A stretch of 64,000 nucleotides of DNA. It comes from Amoebophrya sp. A120. Taxonomy: Eukaryota > Sar > Dinophyceae > Syndiniales > Amoebophryaceae. A program made the position numbers and the translations under genes. Shown one piece after another: positions 38,864 to 50,303 of the stretch. The DNA is taken from positions 248,001 to 312,000 of the forward strand of contig CAJINV010000008.1 of the NCBI GenBank assembly GCA_905178155.1, read 5' to 3'. The notes beneath the pieces were generated by a model. That model was not told the DNA's origin. It saw only the letters and a program-made list of their open reading frames with translations, and did no database searches. How positions within the stretch are numbered: the first letter of the stretch is position 1; every line of letters begins with the position of its first letter.

Positions 38864-40109
38864 ATTGATCAGGTAGAGTATTCAGGGTATAAGTTGCGGC
38901 AGCTTTAGTCTTAGCGCAATGGATACGCCAAACCAATCGAAAAATACAATCGAACTTCATTGCGTCGGGGAAACATGCGTCGAGCGAAGTGACTTGTAAT
39001 TGTTCCGGTGTGGGGGTAAAAGGAGGTCCTGCTTCAGCAACATTGAAACAAATTTTCTGAAAGTCAAAGTTTCACTTCGAACAAGACTCCGACAAATTAT
39101 AGAGGATAGGGGTCAGAAGCACAACCGAGGATATGCTGTTCATGGCAGGCCTGAAGTCACCGAAACAGTCAGGTACTGGTGTAGCAAATACTCAGCTCCG
39201 TGCTTTCGCGTTGAATCGTAGCAGCAGTGCACAGGCGAAACTCACAGCGGTTGCCGATGAAACAAAAGTGAATGTCTAGAGCCGATATTGAAGTGCAAGT
39301 ACTTATCGACCGAGTAAAAAACTTACGCTTACCGATCATCACCAGGGAAGCAGATAGGAAAGGTAAAGCACAGCGCATGAAACGAATAGCTGTTCTTGTT
39401 GGCACTGTTTTATTTGGACTCGCTACATTCATCCTTCGCGAGCTGCGCTGGGTCGAATTCGAATAGGAGCAATTGTAGTGCAATTTCTCGTCATCTTATT
39501 CGGTCCGTACAACCTCGTACCAACGATGCAACCCGCTTCGCTAGTATAGGTATACCCACGGCATGATACATGAAGATAGAATGCATCGACAGATCAGTTC
39601 CTTCTCTTTTCCTTTTCTGTTGGTTCTGTCTGTTTTGGTGAAAATTAACGCTAAATGTTGGAATGTCAAAAAGTACGAGATACAGCCACATGAGGCAGTT
39701 GAATATTTACCACTAGTTGTACCTGTGATCATATCATACATGAAACGCTAGCTGTATCAAAAATCAGCCACTGTCCCGTGCGGTGCTTGCGGTGTGGCTT
39801 CTCTCCGACGCGATCTTCTTGAGTATCATGGTCATCTATATTTCCAAATCATGATAAGAATAAACAAAAGCTCTATCTCAACTTCTGCGAGGTGAGTTTC
39901 TCGGTGTGCTGGCAAATACCAGAATGATGTATGACTAAGTACGCAAACACCTGCGCACAGAACTAGCCACACTTCCTGCTGGAGTTCGCCCGCAATTTGC
40001 TGTCTAAGGCTCTTTGTTTCCAACTACTCTAACAAAATCAAAAATATTTAGTATTCAGAATCAAAATGAAAATATCAATATCAACTAGAAGTGGTAGCAA
40101 AGGCAAAGC
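38864..40109. other. 1.2 kb intergenic
   Basis: AT-rich. It holds one plus-strand small frame with a membrane span (39272-39466, listed separately) and otherwise only short frames. Confidence 0.45.
39272..39466 (+). CDS. Plus-strand small membrane protein candidate, 64 aa
   Basis: An ATG-started frame: a charged N-terminal half (MSRADIEVQVLIDRVKNLRL), a basic cluster (KGKAQRMKR), one clean hydrophobic span (IAVLVGTVLFGLATFIL) and an acidic end (RELRWVEFE). The positive-inside pattern suits a tail-anchored protein. It would be one of the few plus-strand genes here, which lowers confidence. Confidence 0.28.
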   Translation: MSRADIEVQVLIDRVKNLRLPIITREADRKGKAQRMKRIAVLVGTVLFGLATFILRELRWVEFE

Positions 40110-42949
40110 TCAACTCGTCCCACGAAATAAACCCAGTAGGCGTTGCGACCACGATTGCGTTCCAGTTTGTTGCGGTGGGAGATGGTCTGGGCGGGGTGGA
40201 AGCGGCCCCGGGGGCCCCGTCGCGGGGGGCGGCGGAGGATCGGCAGCGTCCACAAAAGCCGGCGAGAAGATTGGAGCTGTCGCTCCTGTAGCTGGGTCCC
40301 GCCAGTGCATCCGGTTTGTACGCTCTTCAATCGGCAAATGCGGCGCGTACGGCGAAGGCGTCGTGCGGGTCCCTATGAAACCAAACAACTCCTCTTCGTT
40401 AGTCTCACTCGGAGCTAAAAGAGTAGTCTCTGCGCAGGTATGGAAGTGTAGAAAAACCGTATCTGCTACTGCATTTATGCCTATCTTGTTCATCTTCCTC
40501 AAATTGCCACGCACAGTACTCTTGGCCACGTTGCCACCTCCATGTTGACGATCGGAAAACAAAAAGACCACGCCGATCAAAATCATAAAATATCAACATA
40601 TAGTACAAATAAGTGTAGACGCTACAAAGGGAAACGGGTAGATCATGCATAGAACAGCAGCTGTCCTACTCTGAAAAAGTTCTTTAAGTACAAGCACAGC
40701 TGAAGACACGGTGACGCGATACCGTTACCATAGCTCTGGGCCTGGACGCAGCCCTGGGTAAAGCCACTGCCTGTATCGGTTCCGTAGAAGTCCGCGCGGC
40801 TATCCACAAAAAAAGACCCATCCCCATCCAATTTGTCATGCCAAATATGCATAAGGTCCAGCGTTTGTCATGCAAAAAATGAATGGGGATGGGTGTTTTT
40901 TCCTGGATAGTGGCCCCCGTCTTCGTACGCTGCAGTTGTTTGCGGGTAGATGTGCGGCGCCCGCCAAGCAACCGCTGCCGCTGCCTGGTCCTCAGGTGTC
41001 TTGAACTTGAACTTGCCGTTTCCCCAATGGTCAATCTCTGTGTCAATCACTGTCGGGCTGTTCAGGACGGAGTGCTGCATCGTCCTGCCCGGCTCGTCTA
41101 GTGCATGGTCCGCCTTGTTATTGCGCTCGTTTGTGAACTTGCCGTTGTTGTACTGTTTCACCATGTTGAAGTCTCGCGGCGACCAGGTGGCTCGCGGGCT
41201 CACTTCCATCGTGCCCGTTGCGCCCGCTGGCCGGGCGGGCAACGCACTGCCCCCCATTGGGTGTTGATACGCCACAGTGGCCTGCCCACGATATGAGGCT
41301 CGACAACTCCCCCGTCGAAATCTTTAGTGCTGCTAATAGCTATTGATCTTATGATTTGTGGTCATGCAAACCAGCAACATGCGCAGCTACGCTTCTACTT
41401 GTTGACCTTCGATGGCCGCAGGGGAGGTACTTACGATGTTGCCTACTATGAACATGTCACAGAAGTTGCACGGCCACGTCAACTTGAAATACATGAAAAA
41501 GAGGAGCCTATATTACCATGAATGCGTGAGGTACTTCTACTTCTATTGATGCAGAAAAGAACAAGAGTAACCCGCAATGAAAACAGTGCAGCTTCTGTTG
41601 CAGGCCTGGGACGGGCGGGGGAATTGGGAACCTGTAGCGCGTGCTACCGCTGCGTCTCTGTCGTTGAACTTGAGGTCTTCGGTGTGGGCGGCCCTCTGTC
41701 GGTCGCTCATGTCTGCGACGGGCTGATCCTCGGCGGGCCCTTGGTAGAGGTCCGCGTTAGTGACCAGCCGCGTATTGCGTGTGGCCCAGTTGCCCTGGTA
41801 AACGGCCTGCAACTGTGGATCGGTCGGTTTGTCGGGTTGCGCGGTCGCCCGCGCGAAGTGCATGGTCGGCTCGCCCGCCTGGTGCTTGTGGTAGGTGTCG
41901 GCAACGGTACGGATCACGGTGTCCATGTGACGCGGGCCCTGTTCAACCATGTTGTCGTGCAGCGTTCCGGCCGTCGTGCGCCGGTAGGTCTCTTGCGCGG
42001 CCGCGGCCGGATTCGCCTCGGCCTGGTGGACGTTTTTCATCCGCTCTGGTCCGCCGTTTGCCCCCTTTTTCAGGGCCTCGGGCCCGGTGGTTCGCAAGTT
42101 CTGGATGTCTGTGGACTCGGCAGGCACCATGTAGGCGGTTCTTCCGGGTTCCTGCTGGATGGCGTGAGGCGGAAATTTGTTGAAATTAATCACCTCCCTG
42201 ATGCCGTCCACCGGGTCTGGAGCGCCCAGGACCGCGCGGCCCCTCGCTTGACTGAGGTCACTTTTCATATTCCCGAGATTGTTGATTTTTGTGGTTAAGT
42301 TTGCGATTTGCGCGGTCCTTCCTGGTGTCTTCGGCAGCGCTTGCAACGCAGCCTTTTGAGCTTTTAGCTTGTTTTGGTAGGCCTCAACGGCAGTGCGGTC
42401 GTTGTCAAAAGCACCCGGGGGGTTGTTCTGACGCCGGACTTCTGCAAGCGTCGGCCAATCTTGCTTTGGTGCCACGCCGCCCGGGCGATCGACATACACA
42501 TTGCCGGTTGCTGGGTCCAAGTCACCCATTGCCTCCAACTGCGAAAATCGACGCACGCGCCGCTGGGGGTCGTACTCTTGATAATCTTCCGCTGCGTCAG
42601 GCTCGTCGGCTGCGAGGTTTCCTCCATCGTCGCTGCCAACATCTTCTCCTGTTGCGTCGCAATCTGCGGATCCGTTACACTGCTCTCTCAACCACTGGTA
42701 CCCTTGCTGGAACAACCCGGATATGCTTGTACCTCCTGAAGTTTTTTTTTGCAATTTCCGACACACTAAATGCAAACTTAAATTCAGCTACATACTGGCG
42801 TCAACGCCATCAGAAGTTTGACATCTTTGCACTTATCTGAACCAAAGTGGCTGATCTTGATCCACTTGAACTACCTGATCAACTTTCGTCCAGGATGTAT
42901 AAAGATCCGTGGCATCAACAGCGAGCTGGACAGTAGAGAGCTCAGCCAT
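40110..42949 (-). CDS. Unrecognised spliced protein with a 105-bp introner
   Basis: Proposed exons are a 5' exon from ATG 42949 (MAELSTVQLAVDATDLYTSW), then 42735-41606, 41281-40907, 40801-40729 and 40414-40110. Junctions from the second exon on are in phase. The protein is hydrophilic, Ala/Gln/Asn/Pro-rich, with repeated short themes such as PGRTAQI, PGRTAYM and PGRTMQHSV, and histidine-containing phrases (GTLHDNMVEQGPRHMDTVIR). The last exon is Pro-rich and ends WSQRLLGLFRGTS. The intron 40728-40415 is GT-AG; 40906-40802 is a terminal-inverted-repeat introner with an in-frame stop; 41605-41282 is flanked by the direct repeat CAGGCC. No family is recognised; composition is like a structural or cytoskeletal protein. 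The 5' exon junction is not fixed. Confidence 0.62.
40802..40906 (+). mobile_element. Introner element with about 28-bp terminal inverted repeats
   Basis: A 105-bp insert interrupts the frame of the 40110-42949 gene and adds a stop; its removal joins GGHY to SRADFYG in frame. The ends are imperfect inverted repeats: ATCCACAAAAAAAGACCCAT and on to CCCCAT on the left, matched by ATCCAGGAAAAAACACCCAT and CCCCAT on the other strand. An AT dinucleotide is shared at both borders, so the cut is ambiguous and there is no GT-AG. Inside, TTTGTCATGC occurs twice. The family core aligns to the plus strand here but to the minus strand in the 12965-13099 intron. Confidence 0.8.
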
Positions 42950-44738
42950 CAACAGAAAGACAGATCGTGTCCGTGACCGAAATAAAAATTTCAACAACCA
43001 GACCAAACAACTTGGCCAACAACAAAACAGAAACACCAACCGCCAACATCTTCAATTACAGTGGTGCCGATAGCACACCACAAAATAAACCAACCGAAAT
43101 CCTGGAAACAATAACAAATGTCCCCGGCAACCCTACAGATGAACTATGAGAAACGGTTTTTCAGAGCTGTATTATTGTTCCAGCGACAAAAAAGCTTTTG
43201 CTGCAAAGCTGCTGCTCCTGCTCAGGAGGTGCTTGCTTCGTGCCGCTTATCCGGATTCGTAAAGTGGGCGTCCAATCCTCGTGTGCAATCCTCATACTGG
43301 CTCTGGCTCCGCCGACCGCAACCCTCTGCGGAACCTGCAACACTTCAAGGCACCTTATCAACTTTGTTCATATGCAATTGGCATTATGCCTATCCTTGCT
43401 TTGTGGAAATAAATGAAAGCTGTGAAAAGTCAATAGAATTCGCCCGAAGATCAGAACAAGTTAATACTTTTTACTGCTTTCATGAAATAATCGACGCGAC
43501 CAAATTAATAGGTGTTGCATCACCTGCTCTAAGAACTACACCACTCTCGAGTTCGATAGAGAGAGAGTGAATCTTCTTGATGTAACAAAGAAAATCAATA
43601 AAATCACTAAAAAAGCTCGCTGGATGCTAGAATTCGTGTAATACACCTCCATTTCCTGAATCTGAAAATTGCCGGCATAAGAATGAAAGGGTAATCTTCG
43701 AAGCTAACACTTTCCAGGCAACATCCACAGAAATCCTTTTAGTTTTTAGCCCGATAGATTGAGATTGTTCCGCAGAGATGATACGTACCGGCGCAAGTAC
43801 TAGTAGAATTGAAGTAGAGTGACGAGGCTATGCCGCCCTCGGCGCCATTCCCATCTCGTCATTTGCAAAGCATTTTACATCTTCCGGTGGAGGTGACGCA
43901 ACGCGCATCTTGATCTTCCTGTTCTACACATGCAAACCAACATATTATCATCTGTGGGCGAGGGCATATTCACTTGAAAACTAACGAGTATTCTTAAATT
44001 ACGCCAAGCAAAGAGCTGCTCCTGCAGTAGCGTAGCTTTACTTTTGATTTTATCACCTATCCTCACCGCATATTACAGTTGATTGAAAATCCTGCTGTCT
44101 TGCTTTGTAGTTTTGACCTCTCCTACTTGCCGAAAGAGTGATTATTTTTCAGATCCGGACCACAGTACAGTGCAAAGTGTAGTAATGGAAGGCCCCGTCA
44201 TGACGAAAACCACACCAGACATCAAACTTCGGTGGTTAGGAAACAGTACGGCGTCCAGACGACATCTCCATGCGGGAGTCGTAGCTAGTTCTACTGTTGT
44301 TGTCGTTAGTCTTAGTGCTGCTCCTGCTTCACTGAAAATAAACAATTGTGCTTTTTCTTTTGCTCCTCCGCGCAAAAATCTGCTACTGAACCAACAATAT
44401 CAAGCGTTGTTGATGTACCAATTGTTTCTTCTTGTGCTCTTATCTTTTATCTTCCATGATACATCTATGAAAGTTGTGCTTCCAGTCACTAATTTCCCGA
44501 CTGAGTCGAAAAGAATCGCACGCGGCCGGGCCTGCACAAAACGGCTCAGCAAGCTCCAGCTCGTCGTGTTTCTGTTTGTGAGGATCATACTTCATACTTG
44601 AAAGAAATTATAAAAAAATCGCTCTCCGTAATATCAACAGGGTTTTCCTAAAATCAGTGCTTTCTACATAGACGCATAAGCACAGCGGACCGACGAGCCA
44701 TTGTTAGTGGCCCGGTGTGGCTCTACCTTGCCTTTGCC
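42950..44738. other. 1.8 kb without a convincing gene
   Basis: Plus-strand frames of 150 and 172 codons (43118-43570 and 44083-44601) exist. The latter has two hydrophobic stretches (YQLFLLVLLSFIF, LQLVVFLFVRIIL). Neither has a recognisable domain and both run against the general gene direction, so they are left unannotated. Confidence 0.4.
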
Positions 44739-47612
44739 TTACGACGCCATGTCAGCTGGAATGATTGTTCTGTGTGCGATTTGCCAAGGCTCGTTTCGTA
44801 GGAACTTATCTTCGCCCAGACACTTTGCCTTCGCGGCCTCCTCGACAGTAAAATCCGTTTCGATTAGGAAGCGAAACTCGCCACTGCGTGATTTAAAATG
44901 TTCATCCATGTCCTGGCCCTCATACGGTACAGTCGGAGATGTCACCACCCGGTAAAGTACAGGCGATGAACCCTCCGGCTCAAGTCGCTTCGTTTGGCGT
45001 TTGCTGAGAAGCAAATCGGCGCCTGCGCTACCAACTCTCGACACGAACACGCCGGGCTCTGTGGTGCTCCTGCGGGGCTTATTCACGCCCCCGTCCTTCG
45101 CAATGAGCCGTTCCCCGATGTTCAGAAAGTACTCCCGCAAGTAACGTTCCGCAAGAGATATTTCGCTCGGCTCGTCGTCTTCCCAATCGCTGCCCCCGAC
45201 TACATCCTCGGACACAACTTCCGAAACAGCACTATGACAACTTTCAGTTTCGTCATCATCTACAGCCTCCATCATAGCATCATCTTCAGCTTGTTCCGCA
45301 GGCACAGTCACCCCCTCGTCGTTCTTACCGTGACCGTCTCTTGCAGCGTCTTTGTTGTGAAATATCCAAATCCGCATGGGTCGTGAGAATGGCGATGTTT
45401 CCACACAATCGTAGTATTCTTTGAAGGTCGACCGACCAATTGGACCCAGTGGAGGAGCACTAATCTCCATGTAGTGCATCTTTATTGTGCTTTCAGGACG
45501 GAGAGACGTGGCATGGTCTTCTCCCAAGACACCATGTTCCTGCGCTTGTGCGTTGGTAACAAGGCCAGCTGGCAGACCCTCGACTTCGATTTCTCTAATA
45601 CCCTGAAAGGGATGAAAGAAATTCCAGGTGAGTAGGCTCAAGTGCTCGCCCCAGCTGCTGCGTTGCTTTCCCCAGATTGCTTCGAGGACCAAAAACAGAA
45701 GCGCACGAATGGTCGCCCCGGATTGACTTGGCATCTGGAAGGCATATTGGTAGTTTCTTCTCCAAGGAGTTACCACTAGGTCGCCCTTGCCGGGGCCGGC
45801 AAAGTCGCGGAAGACTTTGACCTTCTTGCGTGGTGACGGGTCCTGGTCGCGATCTGTACTAAGCGGCAGCGCAAGCCATTGGGTATTTTTCAGCAGATCG
45901 GATGATCCAGCAGCCGGTTGAGTCGACCAACCCTGCTGGTCCCGACGCTCTCGGAGGTCCCGCCCAGCCTCGGGTGTCGTCTCCAAGTTAGCAGGTCTCG
46001 CGCTTTCTAAAAATTCGTGCGCGCCAACGGCGGTGAGACCACTACTTTCCACCGGTTCTCCGCCGGTGGAGGTCGCACCATCCCCTACTGATGTCCGCGG
46101 CAGAATCAATTTGAAGTTCTGTGCGGTATCTGGGAGACCCTTACCAATTCCGTCGAAGGGTGCGCGCCCTCGAAACTCGATGGTTTCTTGTTGATTAAAA
46201 GGCGGCGGCAGGCTCCCCTCTTGTGGAAACTCCGCGTCAGCGAGGACTGGCGACAGCCGATTCTCGCCATAAATGACACTAACGACCCTCTGAGCGCCAG
46301 CATCTGCAGTCGCAGCGTATTCAAGATCACTGATCGTGACCGCATCAGCATCTGTGGTACGCGGAGCAGCGTTGCGGCCGTGTAATAAACCATCATCTTC
46401 AGAAGCTAACCCCATATCGACATCTGCAGATCCAGATGATGACCCTTGTGTGACGTGCCCCGTGACTGCACCAACTAGATCTTTGTTCCAGAGCGGAACG
46501 GGGCCAAGGACATACGTGCCTTCAAACTCAATGTAGAGAAACGAGTCGTCCGCCACAAAAAAATCTGAAAACTCTGGGCCATCTCGACCTAGCTCGCCAA
46601 TTTCAGCGAGTTTCATCAGTTCCTCGTCTTGCTCGCGTCCTCCTTCCGTTTTTGCTTTGTAGCTTTCATAGTCGTGAAACACCGTGCGTTGCAGCTCCTC
46701 AGACAGAAGGCCGGAAACATCCCACCAGGTCTCGGTTCCGGAGGTACTATCCGAATCCGAAATCACTTGCCCGTCGGCAGCAAGTGGCCCGATCCACGCA
46801 GAAACGCGGGTTCCGGGGCAGAAGTCGATATCCTCGCCGGGCGTTCCGTCTTGCAACTGGACGCCAACCGGCTCTTCGAAGATTGTCACTTTCAATGATG
46901 AAGATGCGACAGAGGAAGCGACGGCTTCGGTAGGCTGGGTAGGGGTAGTGCCTGGAGTTATTGATGATTTTTTTTTTGGTACCAGTAATCCACCACTTCC
47001 GACATCTCAACGAGTGGTAGATAAGACTGCGTGTCTTTATAATCTATCAGTATCATTTTCGATTGCTACTAGTACTGCCTACGACAGAACGGGATTTATT
47101 TCACTTTCCTTATTCTGAGGGCCATCATATTCGAAAAACTTCAGTAGATTTCGCGGAGAAGAAGTAGGGTTCTGACTTAATGTTAATATACTTGCAGTAC
47201 CTCCAGCCGGTTCTCCTGCCGCTGCTGGGTTCGCTTGCGAAGTAGTAGACAAAAGCCGAAACAGATTGGTTGTAAAATGAGGATTACTACTGCCCAACAA
47301 GTCGCCGCCCGGCGTTGGGGTTTCAACGACACTCAGGCCACGAATGGCCACGGTCTTTGACCGTCGCGCCTCCCTGATACTCCCCTGGATACGACGCAAG
47401 TGGGCCCGGACGAAGTACTGCATGGTCACTTTCGCGCTCGACGCTGTCGGACCCGGAGCGGAGGCCATGGGAATCACCGCCTGGACACCAGAAACAATGA
47501 GAATCGTTGAAATCAAAAATGAGAAATAGATGGGTACACGTTTGCGGAGATGAGATAGAACTAGAAGGCGGGAAGTAAAAGTTGCTTCTTTGCTCTTACA
47601 AACACTCGACAT
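44739..47612 (-). CDS. Unrecognised signal-anchored protein, two exons, 906 aa
   Basis: The start is ATG at 47612 (MSSVCKSKEATFTSRLLVLS). Exons 47612-47105 and 46951-44739 join in phase across a GT-AG intron of 153 bp (NKES to TTPTQPTE). Residues about 26-46 (VPIYFSFLISTILIVSGVQA) form a signal anchor or signal peptide after a basic stretch, so it probably enters the secretory pathway. The long second exon is acidic with folded-looking parts (FFVADDSFLYIEFEGTYVLG; ATIRALLFLVLEAIWGKQRS; LREYFLNIGERLIAKDG) and a very acidic Asp/Glu tract near residue 700. Only a few Cys are present. No family is recognised; location is inferred from the hydrophobic segment alone. Confidence 0.7.
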
Positions 47613-48578
47613 GGTGAATTCTGTGGGAGGTGGGTGACGATTCACAATAAAATACGAAGGTAGAAAACGAAAAGCCGTTTCGGTGAAAGACGGCGGGAAT
47701 GACAGTCTAAATCAAAAGAAAATGAAAATGTAAATGGTTTTAGTAAATTATAAGTAAACAGTGCCCTAAGTCATACCCCGTACCACGAGACAAGTAGCGG
47801 CCGCAACCTTGATCTCAAAATTGTGTCTACAACTTATTTTTGCTATAATCGATGTGGGTGAGCAATAACGATTTATGTTTGGAATATGCGGAGGCGTTTC
47901 TTCTTGCCGTGCACACGTGTGCTTGAGCAAGCATAGTTTGTTCTCAATGACTGTTCGTTCATGTTGGTGCGCACGCTTTCGGACTATGTCTCCTTGTCCT
48001 TTCTGTATTCATAAAAACTGATACCTACTGACGCTATCCAAGCCAAATGGACCTCGTCTTACCATGAACCAGAACGTCGTAGCTGCGGGCGGGTTGAAGA
48101 TCCTACTTCTTAGTTACCTAGCATATCATCGAGCTAGGATCCGCCTGCCAAAGTCGACGCGACGATGGCAGTGCTGAGATACGTTCGGTGGCCTCACTAC
48201 ATCCCACCATTAGTATCATGGATCATCATCCTCAGGTTTGTCACTACACAGTGTCGTAGAGAGATCCTCAACGTCGTGATCGACTCAACAAAAGCAAAGA
48301 TACTACGAGATCACACGCAGAGTGACAACATTATCACTAAAACAGCCTCAGCCTAACACGAACCGGCCAGACTAGAAGTCGTTAAAGATCTTCTTTTCGG
48401 TCCTATTTTCATTTAGAAATCTGATGAACCAGAACCACGAGTAGATCTCTGTCGTTTCCTAGTAGTGGAGAACACCAGGACTAGAATAGGCTGCATATGT
48501 TACAATCGGAGGTTCGAGTTAGCGGTTGAATTTGATCGCGGCCCGAGATATTAAAAATAAAAGCCGTCATGACAGTAG
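47613..48578. other. Intergenic, about 960 bp
   Basis: A short ATG-started plus-strand frame at 48165-48356 has no recognisable features; otherwise nothing. Promoter elements for the 906-aa gene would be expected here but none can be named. Confidence 0.5.
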
Positions 48579-49640
48579 TTACGCGTCCCGGGGGCTGGGG
48601 TCGCTGATCCAAGCGTCGCGCTGACGCCACAACACGTCTTTGAACAGCGAGCAGTCGAGCGAGCAGTCCTCCGCCAGGGTCACTTCCGGAACGTCCTTCC
48701 GCTCTAGCTTGCCGACGTTTTCGGCACCCTGAGCATCCTGCTTCGCGTAATCATACACCGATTTCCGGTCGCCAGCAATGTGAATCACGCCCCGGTACTT
48801 GACTTTGTCCGCGAAGATCAGCTCCAGCATCTTGGCGACGTCCCGGCTAGCGGTTTTCACGGGCTGGCGCGAGGTGAACTGGTCCACAAAGGCCTTGGGA
48901 TAGGGAAATACGTTTGGCCCGAAGGGGCAGCGAATGATGACGAATCTAGGCAGCATCTGCACCACGCACTCCCCCCCGAGTTTGCTCCAGCCGTAGTTGT
49001 TCAAGGGAAAGGTGGGGTCCGTCTCGGTGTACATCCCGCCCGGCTTCTTTCCGTCGAAGACGTAATCCGTGGAGATGTACACGACTTGCAGATCGTATTT
49101 CAGTGCTAGCTTACAAACGTTTGCCGTCCCGATCACGTTTGTGTCGATTCCCTTCGCGATTTTTTCGGGATCCTTCATGTTCACAGTGGAGACATAGGCC
49201 GCCAGGTGGACGATGGTTTCGATTTTCACGTTCTTGTTCGTTGGGGACGAGGACGGACTGGGGGCGCCACTGGCGGACGCTTCAGTGTCGTGTTCCTCTC
49301 GCGGCGCTCCGCCATTGATTTCTTCTTGTGAAGAGCGGTCGGTAGTGAATGTTGTCTTTTCGGAAGCCGTTGGTGCGATCATTTCAGTAGCAGGAGCGGG
49401 ATATGAAGATGAAACCGCCTGCGAACCTCTTTGTTCGTACCTTGCCCTCTGCTCCAAGAAGTAGGTTTCCATCTTGCTATAGTCGGAAACATCAAACTCC
49501 ACCGAACTCGGCGCCAGCACCTTCACGTCAGCAAGCAGCCTTGTCCTTTTGCCAAAGTGCTTGCGCAAATCCGTCCCCAACGTCCCGGAACCTCCTGTCA
49601 TCAGGACCATTCGGGTAGTGTGACCGCTTGAGGTGCTCAT
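48579..49640 (-). CDS. RmlD-like NAD(P)-dependent sugar reductase / extended SDR, 353 aa
   Basis: A single exon from ATG at 49640. The Rossmann nucleotide-binding motif TGGSGTLGTDL is at residues 15-25, then VEFDVSDYSKMETYF as in RmlD proteins, IVHLAAYVSTVNMKDPEKIA, NVIGTANVCKLAL, the STDYVFDGKKPGGMYTETDP signature, and the catalytic Tyr-x-x-x-Lys in NNYGWSKLGGE near residue 216. The C-terminal GVIHIAGDRKSVYDYA and DCSLDCSLFKD fit RmlD-type substrate domains. Family members reduce dTDP-4-keto-rhamnose or act as the regulatory beta subunit of methionine adenosyltransferase; the sequence alone does not separate these. About 65 Ser/Thr/Ala-rich residues (around 85-150) interrupt the Rossmann fold, a habit shared with the formyltransferase in this window. 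Cytosolic; no targeting signal is seen. Confidence 0.87.
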   Translation of the reverse strand: MSTSSGHTTRMVLMTGGSGTLGTDLRKHFGKRTRLLADVKVLAPSSVEFDVSDYSKMETYFLEQRARYEQRGSQAVSSSYPAPATEMIAPTASEKTTFTTDRSSQEEINGGAPREEHDTEASASGAPSPSSSPTNKNVKIETIVHLAAYVSTVNMKDPEKIAKGIDTNVIGTANVCKLALKYDLQVVYISTDYVFDGKKPGGMYTETDPTFPLNNYGWSKLGGECVVQMLPRFVIIRCPFGPNVFPYPKAFVDQFTSRQPVKTASRDVAKMLELIFADKVKYRGVIHIAGDRKSVYDYAKQDAQGAENVGKLERKDVPEVTLAEDCSLDCSLFKDVLWRQRDAWISDPSPRDA

Positions 49641-50303
49641 GATTTGATTGGCACAATTTCAGTTTGTTGCTCGAGGTTCTCCGTAAACTCGAAAAAGTTT
49701 GCCGCTTTTTGCAGCCACCGAAAATAAATTTGAATGACGATGACGTACGCGCCAGCACGCCGAGGACGCTCTATCAGGGAAGCACAAGTACCGACTCATA
49801 GCTGTAGTGTGGCTTCACAGCCAAGTCTATTCATAGCTGGTCGCACAGAGACCAAGTTCATTTCTCCTTGTACCAGTAGGATCGGGCCCGCTGCAGGTGA
49901 CAAGCGTCCCGCTGGCGGAAAGAGCAAACTAGATTGCCGACTGCGACTGCAGATGAACCAGGCTCGTCGTGCTAACAGATTTTTCATTGTCTTTGTACCT
50001 AGAACGCGTCGTGGATGGAAGTATGAAGCACGTCGTCGCGACGCCACAGCTTGCGCTCGAACTTCATTCGGTCTTCGGACGTCGGCAGTTACGTCGAGGT
50101 AACTCACTTAAATCAGATCGAGCGAGATGAGTGACCAATCGGAATCGACAAACACTTAAATGTCGCGGAATCAACATCAAGCGCAGTTGTAAAGGATCAA
50201 ATACGTCGGAGCTGCAGCCGCTGTATTCCGGGTATTGTACATATGTCTCTATGTTCGTTCCAGGGTCGTGCGAAGGCACACACACCAACCTGAACTACCT
50301 CTG
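49641..50303. other. Intergenic, about 660 bp
   Basis: Frames of about 100-120 codons overlap on both strands (49734-50102 plus, 49796-50107 minus). The minus one reads SYLDVTADVRRPNEVRAQAV and lacks an ATG. Neither is convincing. Confidence 0.4.

Noticed and set aside
44083-44601. 172-codon plus-strand frame with hydrophobic stretches
   Set aside because: Starts without ATG, has no domain and opposes the local gene direction; kept only as a remark.
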